DNA of 64,000 nt. Origin: Mycolicibacterium sp. ND9-15 (GTDB lineage Bacteria > Actinomycetota > Actinomycetes > Mycobacteriales > Mycobacteriaceae). Shown piece by piece: positions 8,475 to 15,580 of the stretch (positions within the stretch are counted from its first letter, which is position 1; each line of letters opens with the position of its first letter). The translations under genes were made by a program, and so were the position numbers. The notes under the pieces are model-generated. The model did no database searches. It saw only the letters and a program-made list of their open reading frames with translations, and had not been told where the DNA came from. The stretch is taken from assembly GCF_035918395.1 (NCBI RefSeq), contig NZ_CP142362.1, positions 4,997,501-5,061,500 on the forward strand, in the 5' to 3' direction.

Positions 8475-9479
8475 ATGAACATCTTGGAGAGGTGCCGAGG
8501 TACCGGTACAAAACTGTTGCGCCGAATGGCGGTGGCCGCCTTGACAGTCGCGGCGCTGCCCGGGCTGATCGGCTTCGCCGGGGGTTCGGCGACCGCGGGG
8601 GCGTTCTCCCGCCCGGGGCTGCCCGTCGAGTATCTGGATGTGTTCTCCCCGGCGATGAACCGCAACATCCGAATCCAGTTCCAGGGCGGCGGACCGCACG
8701 CCGTCTATCTGCTCGACGGTCTGCGCGCCCAGGACGACTACAACGGCTGGGACATCAACACCCCGGCCTTCGAGTGGTACTACCAGTCCGGGCTGTCGGT
8801 CGTCATGCCGGTCGGTGGGCAGTCCAGCTTCTACACCGACTGGTACCAGCCGTCTCGGGGTAACGGCCAGGACTACACGTACAAGTGGGAGACCTTCCTG
8901 ACCCAGGAACTCCCGGCGTGGCTGGAAGCCAACAAGGGCGTGTCGCAGAACGGCAATGCGGTGGTGGGCATTTCGATGGCGGGCAGCACCGCGCTGACGT
9001 ACTCGATCTACTACCCGCAAAAGTTCATCTACGCCGCCTCGCTCTCGGGCTTCCTCAACCCCTCCGAGGGGTGGTGGCCGATGCTGATCGGGCTGGCGAT
9101 GCAGGACGCAGGCGGATACAACGCCGAGAGCATGTGGGGCCCGTCATCGGATCCGGCGTGGAAGCGCAACGACCCGATGATCAACATCAACCAGTTGGTG
9201 GCCAACAACACCCGCATCTGGATCTACTGCGGCACCGGTACGCCGTCGGACCTCGATGGCGGTACCGCCGGGCAGAACCTGATGGCAGCGCAGTTCCTGG
9301 AGGGGTTCACGCTGCGGACCAACGTCACCTTCAAGGACAGGTACGTCGCCGCGGGTGGCACCAACGGAGTGTTCAACTTCCCGGCTCAGGGCACTCACAG
9401 CTGGGGTTACTGGGGTCAGCAGCTCGAGATGATGAAGCCCGACATCCAGCGGGTGCTGGGGGCACAGGCCAGTGCCTAG
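8475..9479 (+). CDS. fbpC: Secreted mycolyltransferase, antigen 85 (Ag85C-like)
   Basis: The 334-residue protein has a Sec signal peptide (basic MNILERCRGTGTKLLRR, hydrophobic core, cleavage near ATAGA) and a mature region starting FSRPGLPVEYLDVFSP, nearly the Ag85 consensus. The nucleophile Ser is in GISMAGST, the His in GTHSWGYW, and the Glu probably in FLEGF. Ag85 enzymes transfer mycolate from trehalose monomycolate to arabinogalactan or to a second monomycolate, making cord factor outside the membrane. By memory the text is closest to Ag85C; paralogue assignment is uncertain. An ATG at 8451 is an alternative start. A strong terminator follows. Confidence 0.85.
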   Translation: MNILERCRGTGTKLLRRMAVAALTVAALPGLIGFAGGSATAGAFSRPGLPVEYLDVFSPAMNRNIRIQFQGGGPHAVYLLDGLRAQDDYNGWDINTPAFEWYYQSGLSVVMPVGGQSSFYTDWYQPSRGNGQDYTYKWETFLTQELPAWLEANKGVSQNGNAVVGISMAGSTALTYSIYYPQKFIYAASLSGFLNPSEGWWPMLIGLAMQDAGGYNAESMWGPSSDPAWKRNDPMININQLVANNTRIWIYCGTGTPSDLDGGTAGQNLMAAQFLEGFTLRTNVTFKDRYVAAGGTNGVFNFPAQGTHSWGYWGQQLEMMKPDIQRVLGAQASA

Positions 9480-9504
9480 GAGCGCCGCCTAGATCCACCC
9501 ACAC

Positions 9505-9541
9505 AGGAAGCCTGCCGTTTGCCCCGAACGGCAGGCTTCCT
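9505..9541 (+). terminator. Rho-independent-type hairpin after Ag85
   Basis: A perfect 15-bp stem (AGGAAGCCTGCCGTT pairing with AACGGCAGGCTTCCT) with a 7-base loop, 25 bp after the Ag85 stop. There is no U tract, as is common in mycobacteria. It isolates the Ag85 transcript from lon. Confidence 0.85.
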
Positions 9542-9652
9542 GCCGTGTGTCGTCCCCCGCGAATGAGAATCCATGGTCGCGAATCGGCGCAGACAGCAAC
9601 CAGGAACGCTATTTCGCCACGAGGGTGGGGGAACAAATCAGACCGGCTAAAG

Positions 9653-9673
9653 GTTGAGCGCATCAGACTCACA
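9653..9673. promoter_or_regulatory. HAIR-like HspR operator upstream of lon
   Basis: GTTGAGC, seven bases, then ACTCACA. This matches the HspR-associated inverted repeat CTTGAGT-N7-ACTCAAG in 10 of 14 positions, with exact spacing. It ends 13 bp before the lon ATG. Streptomyces lon is known to be HspR-controlled; control here is inferred. Confidence 0.6.
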
Positions 9674-9686
9674 TTTTGGAGGATTG

Positions 9687-12017
9687 ATGGCTGAAGCCAA
9701 GACAGTTCCGGTCTTGTTCCTGAGCGGGTCGATCGTGCTGCCCGGAATGGTCCTGCCCATCGAGCTCGACGAGGCCGCGCGCACGGCAGTCGACGCCGCC
9801 CAGGCCAGCGAGTCCGGCGAGCTGCTGATCGCGCCGCGGCTCGAGGACCGGTACCCGTCGCACGGTGTGCTGGCCTCGATCGTGCAGATCGGCCGCATGG
9901 TCGGCGGACCCGCCGCGGTGGTTCGTGGTGAGAGCCGTGCCCACATCGGTGCCGGCGCCACGGGACCGGGCGCCGCGCTGTGGGTGGAGGTGACCGAGGT
10001 CAAAGAGCCAGAGGCGACCGAGGAGACGGTCAAACTCGCCGCGGAATACAAGAAGCTGCTGCTTGCGATGCTGCAGCGGCGCGAAGCGTGGCAGATCATC
10101 GACTTCGTCAACCAGCTCTCCGACCCGTCGGCGCTGGCCGACACCGCGGGCTACGCCTCCTATCTCACGCAGGTCCAGAAGCGTCAACTGCTCGAAACGC
10201 CGGACGTCGCCGCGCGGTTACGTTCGCTGATCGAGTGGACGGGTGATCAGTTGGCCGAGGTCGAGGTCACCGAGAAGATCGCCGAGGACGTGCGGTCCGG
10301 CATGGAGAAACAGCAGAAGGAATTCCTGCTGCGCCAGCAACTGGCCGCGATCCGCAAGGAACTCGGCGAGGACGACGCCGACGGGTCCTCCGACGACTAC
10401 CGGGCCCGTGTCGAGGCCGCCGACCTGCCCGACAAGGTCCGCGAAGCCGCGCTGCGTGAGGTCGGCAAGCTGGAACGCACCAGCGAGCAGAGCCCCGAGG
10501 TCGGCTGGATCCGCACCTGGTTGGACACCGTGCTGGACCTGCCATGGAACGCGCGCACCGAAGACTCCACCGACCTGACGGCCGCGCGGCAGATCCTCGA
10601 CGCCGACCACCACGGCCTGGAGGACGTCAAGGACCGCATCGTCGAGTACCTGGCCGTGCGGGCCCGGCGAGCCCGGCGCGGTCTGGAGATCGTGGGTGGC
10701 CGCGGTTCGGGTGCGGTGATGGTGCTGGCCGGCCCGCCCGGCGTCGGCAAGACGTCGCTGGGCGAGAGCGTGGCGCGGGCGTTGGGCCGCAAGTTCGTTC
10801 GTGTCGCCCTCGGCGGCGTGCGGGATGAGGCCGAGATCCGTGGGCACCGCCGCACCTACGTCGGCGCGCTGCCGGGCCGCATCGTGCGCGCCATCGGCGA
10901 GGCGGGTTCGATGAACCCCGTCGTGCTCCTCGACGAGATCGACAAGGTCGGCTCCGACTTCCGCGGCGACCCCGCGGCGGCGCTGCTGGAGGTCCTGGAC
11001 CCGGCGCAGAACCACACGTTCCGCGACCACTACCTGGACCTGGACCTCGACCTGTCCGATGTCGTGTTCCTGGCGACGGCCAACGTCATCGAGAGCATCC
11101 CGTCGGCGCTGCTGGACCGCATGGAACTGGTCGAAATCGACGGCTACACCGAGGACGACAAGGTCGCCATCGCCCGGGACTTCCTGCTGCCGCGGCAGCG
11201 GGAGCGCGCGGCGCTGACCGAGGACGATGTGACGGTGACCGAGGTCGCGCTGCGCAAGGTCGCCGCTGACTACACCCGCGAGCCGGGGGTTCGTCAGTTC
11301 GAGCGGCTGCTGGCCAAGGCACTGCGCAAGGTGACGACCAAGCTCGCCACAGAGTCGGGTCCGATCAACATCGACGAGCCGGATCTCGTTGCCTACCTGG
11401 GTCGTCCACGGTTCCTGCCAGAGTCGGCAGAACGCACGGCTGTGCCGGGTGTGGCCACCGGACTGGCGGTCACCGGCCTCGGCGGCGATGTGCTCTACAT
11501 CGAGGCCGGCGCGACCGATGGTGAACCGGGGCTGCAGTTGACCGGCCAACTGGGCGACGTGATGAAGGAGTCCGCACAGATCGCACTGTCCTATGTTCGC
11601 TCGCACGCCGAGCAGTTGGGCGTCGACCCCAAGGCGCTGGACCGGCGGATCCACGTCCACGTGCCTGCGGGCGCCGTGCCGAAGGACGGTCCGTCGGCGG
11701 GTGTGACGATGGTGACCGCGCTGGTCTCGATGGCCACCGGTCGACAGGTGCGGTCGGACGTCGGCATGACCGGCGAGGTCACGCTGAACGGCCGGGTGCT
11801 GCCCATCGGCGGTGTCAAGCAGAAACTGCTGGCGGCGCAACGGGCCGGTCTGTCAACGGTTTTCATTCCCCAGCGCAACGAGGCGGATCTGGAACCCGAA
11901 CATGGCGGGGTGCCAGCCGACGTCCTCGACGCACTGGAGGTCAAACTGATGACCGACGTCGCCGAGATCGTCGCGCAGGCCCTGCAACCCGCAGAGGAGG
12001 CGGCCACCGCCGCCTAA
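9687..12017 (+). CDS. lon: ATP-dependent protease Lon
   Basis: ATG at 9687, preceded by GGAGG at 9679-9683, gives 776 residues, the normal size of LonA. The N-terminal substrate-binding domain begins VPVLFLSGSIVLPGMVLPIE. The AAA+ module has Walker A GPPGVGKTS (about residue 355), Walker B VVLLDEIDKVG and sensor segments. The C-terminal protease domain has the catalytic Ser in DGPSAGVTM and Lys in GGVKQKLLAA. Lon degrades misfolded and some regulatory proteins in the cytoplasm. M. tuberculosis lacks lon, whereas M. smegmatis has one, so its presence supports a fast grower. A HAIR-like element points to heat-shock control. Confidence 0.96.
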   Translation: MAEAKTVPVLFLSGSIVLPGMVLPIELDEAARTAVDAAQASESGELLIAPRLEDRYPSHGVLASIVQIGRMVGGPAAVVRGESRAHIGAGATGPGAALWVEVTEVKEPEATEETVKLAAEYKKLLLAMLQRREAWQIIDFVNQLSDPSALADTAGYASYLTQVQKRQLLETPDVAARLRSLIEWTGDQLAEVEVTEKIAEDVRSGMEKQQKEFLLRQQLAAIRKELGEDDADGSSDDYRARVEAADLPDKVREAALREVGKLERTSEQSPEVGWIRTWLDTVLDLPWNARTEDSTDLTAARQILDADHHGLEDVKDRIVEYLAVRARRARRGLEIVGGRGSGAVMVLAGPPGVGKTSLGESVARALGRKFVRVALGGVRDEAEIRGHRRTYVGALPGRIVRAIGEAGSMNPVVLLDEIDKVGSDFRGDPAAALLEVLDPAQNHTFRDHYLDLDLDLSDVVFLATANVIESIPSALLDRMELVEIDGYTEDDKVAIARDFLLPRQRERAALTEDDVTVTEVALRKVAADYTREPGVRQFERLLAKALRKVTTKLATESGPINIDEPDLVAYLGRPRFLPESAERTAVPGVATGLAVTGLGGDVLYIEAGATDGEPGLQLTGQLGDVMKESAQIALSYVRSHAEQLGVDPKALDRRIHVHVPAGAVPKDGPSAGVTMVTALVSMATGRQVRSDVGMTGEVTLNGRVLPIGGVKQKLLAAQRAGLSTVFIPQRNEADLEPEHGGVPADVLDALEVKLMTDVAEIVAQALQPAEEAATAA

Positions 12018-12117
12018 CCGCAAGATTGCACTGAGTGTCGTGATCGCTGACCGGTTACGACCCTCAGCGCAACTTCGAGCGAAGGTGCGCGCGCACGTGC
12101 CGCGCTACGGTCGTCTG

Positions 12118-12489
12118 ATGGCCTATGACGAGGACCTGGCTCACCGCATCCGCGAACTGCTCGGCGGCGAACGAGGTGTCGAGGAGACGCCGATGTTCGG
12201 CGGGTTGGCGTTCCTGATCAACGGCAACATGGCTGTGGCGGCTAGCGGGAAGGGTGGCCTGATGGTGCGGGTGCCGCCCGGCGACACCGCGAAGTTGCTG
12301 ACGCGCGACCACGTCGCACCGATGACCATGGCCGGAAGGGAGACACGCGGGTGGCTGCGGGTTTCCATCGACGGGGTGAAAAGCCAACGGCAACTGCGGC
12401 GGTGGATCATCCGCGGGGTCGAGTACGCGAGGAGTTTGCCGCCGAAAGACCGCGGGTACGCCAGCCGACGTGGACGCCGCAGCATGTGA
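12118..12489 (+). CDS. TfoX N-terminal-domain protein
   Basis: ATG at 12118 gives 123 residues. The protein shows the TfoX/Sxy N-terminal pattern: an acidic helix (MAYDEDLAHRIRELL), then ETPMFGGLAFLINGNMAVAA with the conserved MFGG, and a basic C-terminus. TfoX controls competence in some proteobacteria. Single-domain actinobacterial members have no known role. Its 3' end overlaps the next small gene by 20 bp. Confidence 0.75.
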   Translation: MAYDEDLAHRIRELLGGERGVEETPMFGGLAFLINGNMAVAASGKGGLMVRVPPGDTAKLLTRDHVAPMTMAGRETRGWLRVSIDGVKSQRQLRRWIIRGVEYARSLPPKDRGYASRRGRRSM

Positions 12490-12724
12490 GAAGCTGGCAG
12501 CACGCCTGTTGGAACGCGCGGGCACGATTCACGTCGAAGATGCGGTTATCCGGTTGGTGGACAAGCCGATGCCATGGTTTGAGTCGCTGACGCTGTGCAT
12601 GCTCTCGAGCAAACCAACCGACGCCTGGATTGCGGTGGCTGCCGCCCCGGAGTTGTTTCGCGCGGCGGTGGTGAAGGTGTCGCTCGACGACAAACTGCGT
12701 GACGCGGTTTCGGCCCGGGGCTGA
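12470..12724 (+). CDS. Small conserved-looking hypothetical protein
   Basis: An 84-residue protein starting at GTG, overlapping the TfoX gene by 20 bp and followed after 4 bp by the DUF72 gene. This tight packing argues that it is real. It contains AGTIHVEDAVIRLVDKPMPWFE and a second strand-rich part (TDAWIAVAAAPELFRAAVVKVS). I do not recognise a family. There is no signal or membrane segment. Confidence 0.5.
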   Translation: MDAAACEKLAARLLERAGTIHVEDAVIRLVDKPMPWFESLTLCMLSSKPTDAWIAVAAAPELFRAAVVKVSLDDKLRDAVSARG

Positions 12725-12728
12725 GGCA

Positions 12729-13457
12729 GTGGTCATCCGGATCGGCACGTCGGGCTGGTCGTACGACCACTGGACGGACGTGCTGTACCCCGCGGGCACG
12801 CCGGTGGCGAAGCGGCTTTCACTCTACGTCGAGGAGTTCGACACCGTCGAGCTCAACGCCAGCTTCTACCGCTGGCCCAAAGACGCCGCGTTCGCCGGCT
12901 GGCGGCAGCGCTTACCCGACGGTTTCACGATGTCGGTCAAGGCCCAGCGCGGGCTTACGCACTACCGGAGGTTGCGGGAACCAGAACCATGGGTCGAACG
13001 GTTCGATCGGTGCTGGAACCTGTTGGCCGACCGCGGCGAGGCCCTGCTCGTGCAGTTGCATCCGGAGTTGGAACGCGACGACGCCCGCCTGGAGCACTTC
13101 CTGAAGCTGATGCCGGATCGGATCCCGGTGGCCATGGAGCTGCGGCACCCGTCGTGGGACGATCCTGCCGTATTTGCGCTGCTGGAACGCTACAAAGCGG
13201 CGTACGTCGTGATGAGCGGCGCACGGCTGCGGTGCATTCCGCGGGCGACCAGTGAGTTGGTCTACATCCGGATGCACGGCCCCGACCAGGATTCGATGTA
13301 CGCGGGGTCATACCCCGACGACGAGTTGCGGTGCTGGGCCGGCCGGATCCTGTCGTGGGATCGCGAAGGCAGGCGCGTCCTGGTTTACTTCAACAACGAC
13401 CTGGGCGGCCACGCCGTGCGCAACGCGCAGACACTCAAGGCGATGCTGGCGGGCTAA
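12729..13457 (+). CDS. DUF72 (YecE-like) family protein
   Basis: GTG at 12729 gives 242 residues, standard for DUF72. It opens with IRIGTSGWSYDHW, the family signature (usually GTSGWxYxxW), followed by FDTVELNASFYRWP. Later it has the FTMSVKAQRGLTH, MELRHPSW and YIRMHGP boxes of this TIM-barrel-like family. Molecular function is unknown. The DUF72 gene follows two small genes with almost no spacing, so the three likely form one transcript. Confidence 0.88.
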   Translation: MVIRIGTSGWSYDHWTDVLYPAGTPVAKRLSLYVEEFDTVELNASFYRWPKDAAFAGWRQRLPDGFTMSVKAQRGLTHYRRLREPEPWVERFDRCWNLLADRGEALLVQLHPELERDDARLEHFLKLMPDRIPVAMELRHPSWDDPAVFALLERYKAAYVVMSGARLRCIPRATSELVYIRMHGPDQDSMYAGSYPDDELRCWAGRILSWDREGRRVLVYFNNDLGGHAVRNAQTLKAMLAG

Positions 13458-13516
13458 CCGAGGCTAACCCCCGCCTCCCCCGCCCAATTGGGGTTGGGGC
13501 ACGCTTAGGAACCGAA

Positions 13517-14104
13517 ATGCGTGTCCTATGTCTGATCTCGGCCACCGCGATCCTCGCCGCTGGCTGTTCGGGTGAGCGGATCGTCACCACCGATGAGCCG
13601 CTCGAGGCAGCGCCTCCGACCTCCAGCACCTCTGCGCCGCCTCCGGCCCCGAACAGCGCCCACCTGGTCAGCGCATTCGACTATGTGGCGCATCCGGCGG
13701 GTGCGGCCACCTACTACTTCACCACCCCGAGTGGCCGGTGGGCGTGCGCGATCGTGCCGCGCGTCAAGGCCGGTTGCCAGTCAGCGACCACCCCCCTTTT
13801 CAGCATGAACATCACCGGCCAACCGCAATCGGTGCCGAACGCCGCCGGCGAGCAGGCCGCGCCGAACGCGGTCGTTATCGAGCGCGACCGTGATCCCCGC
13901 TTCGTCGCGTTGGAGCAGCCAGAGTTCGTCCTCGAGGACGCAAATGTGCTCCAATTCAACAAGATCCTCATCGCGGCCGGGTTCCGCTGCAACGTGCAGG
14001 AAGTCGGCGTCTCGTGCATGAGCGAGGCGACCGGCAGGGGTTTCACCTTCGCCCCGGAGGGGTTCAAGCCGCAGTACACCGAGGTGCCCGCCAACGCACG
14101 GTAG
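13517..14104 (+). CDS. Putative lipoprotein
   Basis: The 195-residue product begins MRVLCLISATAILAAGCSG, a lipoprotein signal peptide with lipobox LAAGC (Cys about residue 17), so it should be acylated and anchored outside the membrane. A Thr/Pro/Ser-rich linker (residues 30-50) precedes a ~140-residue domain with several cysteines (WACAIV, KAGCQS, FRCNV, VSCMS), probably two disulfides. Similar short lipoproteins are common in mycobacteria, without known function. It is convergent with the thiolase-like gene, only 6 bp away. Confidence 0.75.
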   Translation: MRVLCLISATAILAAGCSGERIVTTDEPLEAAPPTSSTSAPPPAPNSAHLVSAFDYVAHPAGAATYYFTTPSGRWACAIVPRVKAGCQSATTPLFSMNITGQPQSVPNAAGEQAAPNAVVIERDRDPRFVALEQPEFVLEDANVLQFNKILIAAGFRCNVQEVGVSCMSEATGRGFTFAPEGFKPQYTEVPANAR

Positions 14105-14110
14105 CCGCGG

Positions 14111-15580
14111 TCAGAGCAGTGTGGCGGTACCGTCCGGATTGACCTGAACCTTGGCGCCGGCGATGTCCTCGTCGACCGTCGCCGCCGCACCCGCCGCATC
14201 GGTGATGACGGCCAGTACGCGCGAGTCGTCGGGCGTGCGGACCGCGAGAAACGCCTTCTCCGGCGATCCTTCCCGGCTGAACGGGGTCGTCCACGTCTCC
14301 ACCGTGCCCACCCCCGCCCACTCCACGAGTGCGGTCCGGGTCGGCTCGCGATCGACCTCGGATTGCACGTCTTCCCAACGGAACTCGTGCGGTGGCGGCT
14401 CGGCGCCGTAGACACCGAAGCTGTGCTTGGTGAGGTAGCCGCCGTTGGCGGTGATCAGACCCAACTGGCCGGTGTGGGCGGCCAACCTGTCAGCCATGGT
14501 GGCGATCGAATGGGTCACGTAGTTGTTCCACGGCCCGCCGGCGAAGGTGAGCCCACCGGTTACCGTGAGCGGCCTTTCGGCGTCCCCGATCGGTAGCCCA
14601 AGCTCGTTGGCGGCCACCTGTACCGCCGACGGGAAGCACGAGTAGAGGTCGACCAGCGCGACGTCGTCGATGCCGGACCCGGCGAGTTCCAGCGACCGTC
14701 GACCCCCGATCCGGATGGCGGGTGAGGTGTAGAACTCTGCCCGTTCCCCGATCGCGTACGTGTCATGCGAGTCGGTGCCCGAATAGGGAAACACCCACCG
14801 GTCCTTGGGTATCTGCAGATATGCCGCCTTCTCGGCGGAGGTCAGCACGAGCACCGCCGCCTGGTCCACCATGTTGTTGGAGTTCATCAGCTTCGGGTAC
14901 GGCCAGCTGATCATCCGGTTGCCCGGGCCGGCCTGCCAAATCTGCTCCGCGGACACCGGGTCCCGGCTCCAGGCGTGTGGGTTGGTCGAGGCCACCGCAC
15001 TGAACTGCGCCCACAGTTGCCCAACCCGACGCCGGTGCTCCTCCCCGGACTCGCCCGCGGCGATCCGCAAGGCCTGTTCGAACATCGGGTAGACATAGGC
15101 GGGCCGGTCCAGGTTGATCCGGATCTCAGCGGGTCCGGCCATCGGCACCCCGTCGTCGGCACCGGGGGCCATCGGGACCGATTCGTCTTGGCGGGTCCAG
15201 TCCGGCTTGATGCCCTTGGCGCGCAACCGGGTTCGTGTTCGCCAGGTCTCCGCGCCAGCGATCACGACGACGTCGGCGCGCCCCTTCTGAATGTCCAGGC
15301 ATGCCTCGTTGACCAGTGACTGCGGCGTGTTGCCGCCGACACCGGTGTAGCGCGTGGTGGCACCGTCGGCCCGAAGACGTTGCGCCAGAAGCAGTCCCGG
15401 ATCACGATACCGCCAGGAGAGGAGGCTGACCACCCGCACCGAGTCGACGGATTCGAGGACCCGGGGGTCGGCTGCGGCGCGCGCAGCGTCGACCATCAGG
15501 TCGATCGGCTCGACATCAGGATTCTCGTCACGCTGGTTGACTTGCCCGTAGCCGACCAATACCGGCGTCCTGGGGTCCAT
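14111..15580 (-). CDS. Thiolase-superfamily (SCP-x/acetyl-CoA acetyltransferase-like) protein
   Basis: A 489-residue protein matching M. tuberculosis Rv1867 in size and place. The start is PRTPVLVGYGQVNQR, and the N-half nucleophile region reads TGVGGNTPQSLVNEA, where active thiolases have a Cys. No Cys is seen there. The C-half retains NGGYLTKHSFGVYG with the conserved His and DLYSCFPSAV. It may therefore bind acyl-CoA but not perform normal Claisen chemistry. ATG at 15580 shares its A with the preceding stop (TGATG); GTG at 15583 is an alternative. It is the last gene of a three-gene overlapping operon. Confidence 0.8.
   Translation of the reverse strand: MDPRTPVLVGYGQVNQRDENPDVEPIDLMVDAARAAADPRVLESVDSVRVVSLLSWRYRDPGLLLAQRLRADGATTRYTGVGGNTPQSLVNEACLDIQKGRADVVVIAGAETWRTRTRLRAKGIKPDWTRQDESVPMAPGADDGVPMAGPAEIRINLDRPAYVYPMFEQALRIAAGESGEEHRRRVGQLWAQFSAVASTNPHAWSRDPVSAEQIWQAGPGNRMISWPYPKLMNSNNMVDQAAVLVLTSAEKAAYLQIPKDRWVFPYSGTDSHDTYAIGERAEFYTSPAIRIGGRRSLELAGSGIDDVALVDLYSCFPSAVQVAANELGLPIGDAERPLTVTGGLTFAGGPWNNYVTHSIATMADRLAAHTGQLGLITANGGYLTKHSFGVYGAEPPPHEFRWEDVQSEVDREPTRTALVEWAGVGTVETWTTPFSREGSPEKAFLAVRTPDDSRVLAVITDAAGAAATVDEDIAGAKVQVNPDGTATLL

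Noticed and set aside
10218..11840. A 540-codon minus-strand frame opposite lon
   Set aside because: It mirrors the lon codon structure; high GC3 keeps the antisense frame free of stops. It has no ribosome site, and its product is His/Arg/Gln-rich without family features.
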